8,705 nucleotides of DNA. It comes from JBLHKE01 sp047619485 (GTDB lineage: Bacteria > Verrucomicrobiota > Verrucomicrobiia > Verrucomicrobiales > DEV007). A program made the position numbers and the translations under genes. Each line of letters begins with the position of its first letter. Position 1 is the first letter of the stretch. The stretch spans positions 1-8,705 of the forward strand of contig JBLHKE010000309.1 of NCBI GenBank assembly GCA_047619485.1. Direction: 5' to 3'. Shown one piece after another: positions 6,357-8,705 of the stretch. The notes under the pieces are model-generated. The model saw only the letters and a program-made list of their open reading frames with translations, searched no databases and was not told the origin of the DNA.

Positions 6357-8705
6357 GTGAAAGTCGTACTAGCAGAGAAACCATCGGTCGCCCGCGACAT
6401 CGCGAAGGAATTGCATGCCACCAGCCGCAAAGACGGATACCTGGAAGGCAATGGCTACATCGTGACCTGGGCGTTTGGTCACCTGATCGGATTGAAGGAG
6501 CCGGATGGATACGATTCCGCTTACAAACGATGGAGCCTTGATGTCCTGCCCATCATCCCGCAGAAATTCGAGCTCATGCCAACCGGCGACGAGGGCGCGC
6601 GCAAGCAGCTGAACACCATCAAAAAGTTGTTCAAGCGCGCGGACGAAATTATCTGTGCGACTGATGCCGGGAGGGAAGGGGAGTTGATCTTTCGCTACAT
6701 TCAGATCTGGAGCCAGTCTACGCGGGTGCCGTTCAAGAGGCTGTGGATCAGCTCGTTGACATCGCAGGCGATCCGCAACGGCTTCGCACATCTCACCGAC
6801 GGTCACGCTTACGACCATTTGTTCCACGCGGCGCGGTGCCGGTCGGAGGCTGATTGGATCGTTGGCATGAACTGCACCCGATATTTCACCCTACAGTTCG
6901 GTGGCAACAACACGCTTTGGAGCATCGGTCGGGTGCAGACGCCATTGCTCGCACTGATCGTGAACCGCGACCACGAGATCGAGCATTTCAAACCAGACGA
7001 TTACTGGGAGGTTCACTCGCGCTACCGAGAAACTCTGTTCAAGCACCAGAATGGAAAATTTAAGCAGCAGGATCAGGCCGCTGCGGTGCTACAGAAGGTC
7101 ACCGGACACGATCTGGTGATCGGAGATGTGCAGGGTAGAGAGGAAAAGATTCCGCCGCCGCTGCTGCATGATTTGACCGACCTGCAAAAGGAGATGAACC
7201 GGCGTTTCGGCATGACCGCGACCCGTGCGTTGAAGGCTGCGCAGAATCTCTACGAGCGCAAACACCTAACCTATCCGCGCACCGATAGCCGGTATCTTTC
7301 CAGCGACATGAAACCTGGAATCCCTCGGCTGTTGGAGAAGTTGAAGGCCGTCCGTGCAATCGATATCGGCCGGCTTGATCTGCGAAATCTGGAATTCACC
7401 AAGCGCCTCGTGAATGATGCCAATATCACCGATCACCACGCGATTATCCCGACCGAGATCGTGCCGGGATCTGGAGGTTTGAGCGGTGATGAGGCCAAGA
7501 TTTACGAGGCAGTGGTCACGCGCTTTATCGCGGCGTTCTATCCGCATTGCCGCAAGCGCGTGACCACGGTGCTGGCTAACAGTAACGGCGAATCCTTTAA
7601 GGCAACCGGGCGCATGCTCACTGACGAAGGGTGGCAGGTGCTATACCCGCACATGAACCGCAAGCAGCCACAGAAACCTAGATCGGGAAACGCCCAGTCC
7701 GGCAGTGCGGCAGCGGAGAACCTACAGCAAATGCCCGATTTTCAGAAAGGCGAACGCGGCCCGCATGAGCCGAAATTGGAAGCCCTACAGACCAAGCCGC
7801 CGCTGCGCTTCAATGAGGCGACCCTTCTGCAAGCCATGGAAACCGCCGGTCGCATGGTGGAGGAGGAGGAACTCAAAGCTGCCCTCGCAGAAAAGGGGCT
7901 GGGCACGGCGGCCACCCGTGCCCAGATCATCGAAACGCTTTTGTCTCGTAACTACATTGCTCGCGAGAAGAGAAATTTAATCAGCACCGACAACGGGCGC
8001 CATCTCATTGCACTAATACATGATGAGCGCCTCAAATCGCCCGAGCTGACCGGTGAGTGGGAGGCCAACCTCAAGAAGATGGAGCGTGGCTCATTTGCCC
8101 CCGAGCAGTTCATGCAGGACGTGATCACCCATGTAAGTGGAATCATTCTACGGCCGGATACTGGAAACTCCGCGGCACTTGTCGCCAACGGCGGATTTGG
8201 TCCGTGTCCACTCTGTGCTGCACCAGTGATCAAAGGACGTGCGCACTACGGCTGTTCCGGTTGGAAAAATGGCTGCACCTTTGTCTTGAAGTGCAGCGGA
8301 TTTAGTGTCGACATCAACGCCGGGATGGCTGCTGAACTATTGCGCAATCGCGCATCTCTCGCGTCGCACCTGCTGAAGGTCGACGGCAATCCGGTTTTTG
8401 GCAATCTCCACCTGCAAACGGATGGAACCGTCACCTATGAACTTGTCGACTCAAAATCTGCGGCATCTGGGATGGGTGGATCCGATTCCGCGCTGGGGAT
8501 CTGTCCGGCCTGCGCGGGAAGCATCAGCGAGACCAAGAAGGGCTACGGCTGTAGCAACTGGCAAAATGGATGCCAGTTTGTGATCTGGAAAACCATCGCC
8601 GGGAAAAAGATCTCCAAGACAAATGTAAAGAAGCTCCTGACCTCAGGCGAGACCGCCGTGCTGAACGGTTTTAAATCGAAGGCTGGCAAGCCATTTTCCG
8701 CGAAG
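6357..8705 (+). CDS. topB: DNA topoisomerase III (type IA), C-terminus beyond the window
   Basis: Type IA topoisomerase that cleaves one DNA strand through a 5'-phosphotyrosine and passes the other, relaxing or decatenating DNA in the cytoplasm. All 783 codons to the window edge are open. The Toprim domain opens with KVVLAEKPSVARDIA (Glu7) and carries TDAGREGE (102-109), the DAGREGE form in which Gly105 stands where many relatives have the second Asp. Later motifs are SIGRVQTP (189-196), the active-site Tyr306 in LTYPRTDSRY, DHHAIIPTE (359-367) and GLGTAATRA (514-522). Two C-terminal four-cysteine modules follow: Cys617/620/633/640 and Cys716/719/732/739, the latter running into IWKTIAGKKIS and GFKSKAGKPF. 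E. coli TopB is 653 residues, so this is the longer, zinc-module type. The GTG start is forced: an in-frame TAG lies at 6339-6341 and no other start codon intervenes; AGGGTGG (6340-6346) is a weak ribosome site. The gene is divergent from everything else here. Confidence 0.95.
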   Translation, partial: MKVVLAEKPSVARDIAKELHATSRKDGYLEGNGYIVTWAFGHLIGLKEPDGYDSAYKRWSLDVLPIIPQKFELMPTGDEGARKQLNTIKKLFKRADEIICATDAGREGELIFRYIQIWSQSTRVPFKRLWISSLTSQAIRNGFAHLTDGHAYDHLFHAARCRSEADWIVGMNCTRYFTLQFGGNNTLWSIGRVQTPLLALIVNRDHEIEHFKPDDYWEVHSRYRETLFKHQNGKFKQQDQAAAVLQKVTGHDLVIGDVQGREEKIPPPLLHDLTDLQKEMNRRFGMTATRALKAAQNLYERKHLTYPRTDSRYLSSDMKPGIPRLLEKLKAVRAIDIGRLDLRNLEFTKRLVNDANITDHHAIIPTEIVPGSGGLSGDEAKIYEAVVTRFIAAFYPHCRKRVTTVLANSNGESFKATGRMLTDEGWQVLYPHMNRKQPQKPRSGNAQSGSAAAENLQQMPDFQKGERGPHEPKLEALQTKPPLRFNEATLLQAMETAGRMVEEEELKAALAEKGLGTAATRAQIIETLLSRNYIAREKRNLISTDNGRHLIALIHDERLKSPELTGEWEANLKKMERGSFAPEQFMQDVITHVSGIILRPDTGNSAALVANGGFGPCPLCAAPVIKGRAHYGCSGWKNGCTFVLKCSGFSVDINAGMAAELLRNRASLASHLLKVDGNPVFGNLHLQTDGTVTYELVDSKSAASGMGGSDSALGICPACAGSISETKKGYGCSNWQNGCQFVIWKTIAGKKISKTNVKKLLTSGETAVLNGFKSKAGKPFSAK

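Noticed and set aside
6257..6541. 94-codon plus-strand frame overlapping the topB start
   Set aside because: It runs out of frame into topB and becomes a shadow of it; the portion before topB is short and without motifs.
6369..6827. 152-codon minus-strand open frame over the topB Toprim region
   Set aside because: Directly antisense to the conserved topoisomerase motifs; no independent support.
1..8705. Mobile element, CRISPR array, tRNA or defence island
   Set aside because: I found no transposase or integrase, no terminal repeats, no regularly spaced repeats and no tRNA-like fold. The esterase remnant looks like deletion, not insertion.

Overview
The window looks like a piece of a verrucomicrobial (or related PVC-superphylum) chromosome. 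The main argument is the tightly linked pair of a PSCyt/PSD-type exported cytochrome (DUF1592/DUF1588/DUF1585) and a Tat-exported DUF1552 protein, an arrangement typical of Planctomycetes and Verrucomicrobia. Supporting signs are a secreted sialate-O-acetylesterase-type enzyme next door and a small secreted protein with the 'YSLWTTTDLNTWSE' style of C-terminal module that is common in verrucomicrobial exported proteins. The assignment rests on gene content, not on any phylogenetic marker.

Layout. Positions 11-6272 are read leftwards (minus strand). In transcription order they hold a decayed acetylesterase remnant (6272-6054), a small secreted protein (6027-5548, with a probable frame problem at its start), an intergenic stretch with a TATAAT box (about 5547-5324), the exported di-haem PSCyt/PSD protein (5323-3125), the Tat-exported DUF1552 protein (3128-1737, ATGA overlap with the previous gene), a structured gap with a possible terminator (1736-1586), and an intact secreted acetylesterase (1585-11). 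On the plus strand, divergent from all of this, DNA topoisomerase III (topB) starts at a GTG at 6357. It stays open to the last base of the window, so its C-terminus is missing here.

How the genes work together. The cytochrome and DUF1552 genes are translationally coupled and both products are exported, one by a Sec-type signal and the other by Tat. They very probably act together outside the cytoplasm, but no biochemical function is established for the pair. The acetylesterase may take part in the same exported glycan-related programme, but a candidate terminator separates it from the pair, so co-transcription is not assured. topB is an unrelated housekeeping or accessory DNA-processing gene.

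Novelty. I see no CRISPR array, tRNA, rRNA, IS element or defence system. The points most worth following are the divergent DUF1552 motif (HDIGHN where the family has HxxSHH), the C7 tract directly after the likely ATG of the small secreted protein, the internally deleted esterase remnant, and the dyad and five-codon ORF in front of topB.
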